A stretch of 64,000 bases of DNA. It comes from Kosakonia radicincitans DSM 16656. GTDB lineage: Bacteria; Pseudomonadota; Gammaproteobacteria; Enterobacterales; Enterobacteriaceae. The position numbers and the translations under genes were made by a program. This document shows positions 62,626 to 64,000 of the stretch, piece after piece. Every line of letters begins with the position of its first letter. The first letter of the stretch is position 1. The DNA lies in assembly GCF_000280495.2 (NCBI RefSeq), contig NZ_CP018016.1:868001-932000 (forward strand). The letters are read 5' to 3'. The notes beneath the pieces were generated by a model, which did not search any database, had not been told where the DNA came from, and worked only from the letters and a program-made list of their open reading frames with translations.

Positions 62626-62764
62626 ATATCTGCATAATGTTTGTCCATATGTGTTTAATTGAAAAATCCATATCTATTTCTCGTGAAATCACACTCTTCT
62701 TTATAAATTTTATAAAAATTAGATATTTAAAATTAGTTTAGTGCTTAAACTATATTTTCAAAAT

Positions 62765-62780
62765 TGTAAACTCCATCACA
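62765..62780 (+). promoter_or_regulatory. CRP site upstream of araE
   Basis: TGTAA-ACTCCA-TCACA matches the CRP consensus at nine of ten half-site positions, 114 bp before the araE start. Confidence 0.7.
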
Positions 62781-62793
62781 AAACACTATGCCA

Positions 62794-62810
62794 TAGCGAA
62801 TTAATCCATA
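62794..62810 (+). promoter_or_regulatory. AraC half-site upstream of araE
   Basis: TAGC-N7-TCCATA is the known AraC half-site form. It lies 14 bp downstream of the CRP site and 84 bp before the ATG, as at E. coli araE. Confidence 0.65.
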
Positions 62811-62893
62811 TCTTCGCGAGTTCCTCACTGACGCTCCCTGCGGTTGCTGACTTACTTTCATAGAACACCTTACTTTGTGCAGGCAGGGAAAAA

Positions 62894-64000
62894 ATGACTT
62901 CTATCAGTAATGACTCTGTAACACTTCCGCGCGCGTTGCGTGACACCCGGCGGATGAACCTGTTTGTTTCTGTTTCGGCAGCGGTCGCCGGGCTGTTGTT
63001 TGGCCTTGATATCGGCGTGATCGCCGGTGCGCTGCCGTTTATTACCGATCATTTTGTGTTGAGCAGCCGCCTGCAGGAGTGGGTGGTGAGCAGCATGATG
63101 CTTGGCGCAGCGCTGGGCGCACTGTTTAACGGCTGGCTCTCGTTCCGCCTGGGGCGTAAATACAGCCTGATGGCCGGTGCGGTGCTGTTTGTTGCCGGTT
63201 CACTCGGTTCGGCGTTTGCCGGTAGCGTGGAAATGCTGCTCCTTTCTCGCGTGCTGTTGGGCATTGCGGTGGGGATTGCTTCATACACTGCACCGCTCTA
63301 TCTCTCAGAAATGGCCAGCGAAAACGTACGCGGCAAGATGATCAGCATGTACCAGTTGATGGTAACGCTGGGGATTGTGCTGGCATTCCTCTCCGATACG
63401 GCGTTCAGCTACAGCGGTAACTGGCGGGCGATGCTCGGCGTGCTGGCGTTGCCGGCGGTGCTTTTGATTATTCTGGTGATTTTCCTCCCCAACAGCCCGC
63501 GCTGGCTGGCGCAAAAAGGGCGTCATATCGAAGCGGAAGAGGTGCTGCGGATGCTGCGCGATACCTCGGAAAAAGCGCGCGAGGAGCTGAACGAGATCCG
63601 CGAAAGCCTGAAACTGAAACAGGGCGGTTTTCAGTTGTTTAAAACCAACCGCAATGTGCGCCGCGCGGTGTTCCTCGGCATGTTGTTGCAGGCGATGCAG
63701 CAGTTTACCGGGATGAACATCATCATGTATTACGCGCCGCGCATCTTTAAAATGGCCGGGTTTACGACCACTGAGGAGCAGATGATCGCCACGCTGGTGG
63801 TCGGGTTGACCTTTATGTTCGCCACCTTTATCGCGGTATTTACGGTGGATAAAGCAGGGCGTAAACCGGCGCTGAAAATTGGTTTCAGCGTGATGGCGAT
63901 TGGCACGCTGATCCTCGGTTACTGTCTGATGCAGTTTGATAACGGCACGGCGTCCAGCGGTTTGTCCTGGCTGTCGGTCGGCATGACTATGATGTGCATC
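62894..64000 (+). CDS. araE: Arabinose:proton symporter AraE, cut by the window end
   Basis: 369 codons visible from ATG 62894 (AGGG six bases before); the 3' part lies past base 64000. It is an MFS sugar porter: [15 protein letters not shown] in helix 1, RLGRK (loop 2-3), [13 protein letters not shown], the PNSPRWL signature, [17 protein letters not shown] in helix 7 and DKAGRK (loop 8-9). The order yqeF, kduI, kduD, araE and the AraC and CRP sites support AraE rather than GalP. Confidence 0.92.
   Translation, partial: MTSISNDSVTLPRALRDTRRMNLFVSVSAAVAGLLFGLDIGVIAGALPFITDHFVLSSRLQEWVVSSMMLGAALGALFNGWLSFRLGRKYSLMAGAVLFVAGSLGSAFAGSVEMLLLSRVLLGIAVGIASYTAPLYLSEMASENVRGKMISMYQLMVTLGIVLAFLSDTAFSYSGNWRAMLGVLALPAVLLIILVIFLPNSPRWLAQKGRHIEAEEVLRMLRDTSEKAREELNEIRESLKLKQGGFQLFKTNRNVRRAVFLGMLLQAMQQFTGMNIIMYYAPRIFKMAGFTTTEEQMIATLVVGLTFMFATFIAVFTVDKAGRKPALKIGFSVMAIGTLILGYCLMQFDNGTASSGLSWLSVGMTMMCI

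Noticed and set aside
1..64000. CRISPR array, rRNA or complete tRNA gene
   Set aside because: No regularly spaced direct repeats and no full cloverleaf found; only the 24-bp tRNA-Gly end at 2588-2611.

Overview
The window reads as chromosome of a plant-associated Enterobacteriaceae member close to Kosakonia, Phytobacter or Enterobacter. The reasons are the E. coli-like gene block yqeF-kduI-kduD-araE, a type I cellulose operon with bcsD, pectin-oligomer genes (kdgM, ogl), the yjdI/yjdJ, uxuA/gntP and roxA homologues, and ERIC and REP repeats. Genus is an inference from gene content.

Layout. (1) 1-2.6 kb is mobile and broken DNA. It holds the right end of an IS3-family element that cuts off a PAAR (type VI secretion spike) effector gene, a second PAAR-like gene, a small secreted protein, the N-terminal stub of an integrase, and a 24-bp copy of the 3' end of tRNA-Gly(GCC), which looks like an island attachment site. 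(2) 2.6-7.3 kb, minus strand, is a candidate undescribed class II microcin locus: a 113-aa double-glycine-type precursor, a terminator or attenuator, a HlyD-type adaptor, a C39-peptidase ABC exporter, and a YjeJ-like protein. No obvious immunity gene is visible. (3) 7.5-12.4 kb is a chaperone-usher fimbrial operon (subunit, chaperone, usher, tip adhesin). The usher is frameshifted at a run of nine T in its signal peptide. (4) 13.1-16.1 kb is a three-gene lipoprotein adaptor/ABC-2 exporter. Regions 2-4 are visibly more AT-rich than the rest and look like an acquired block. (5) 17.1-32.3 kb is ordinary chromosome: a ketopantoate-reductase-like operon with yjdI/yjdJ, an MFS transporter, uxuA-gntP, a cold-shock gene followed by a small AUU-start protein of the YmcF/YnfQ type, several regulator/enzyme pairs, and roxA.

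(6) 33.2-50.9 kb is a cellulose and c-di-GMP island. The minus-strand operon is [130-aa Pro/Ala-rich protein]-bcsA-bcsB-bcsC-bcsD-diguanylate cyclase-galU paralogue-bcsZ, followed by an OxyR paralogue. On the other side lie a divergent PAS-GGDEF-EAL phosphodiesterase and a further PAS-GGDEF cyclase. The block therefore carries UDP-glucose supply, c-di-GMP synthesis and breakdown, the synthase with its PilZ receptor, export pore and cellulase. (7) 51-56.4 kb pairs a reverse-transsulfuration operon (cystathionine beta-synthase and gamma-lyase) divergently with a MetNIQ-type methionine ABC importer, with a MetJ-like operator between them. (8) 56.5-64 kb is pectin and hexuronate metabolism: yqeF, kdgM, ogl, kduI, kduD and the 5' part of araE, with KdgR-like, CRP-like and AraC-like sites.
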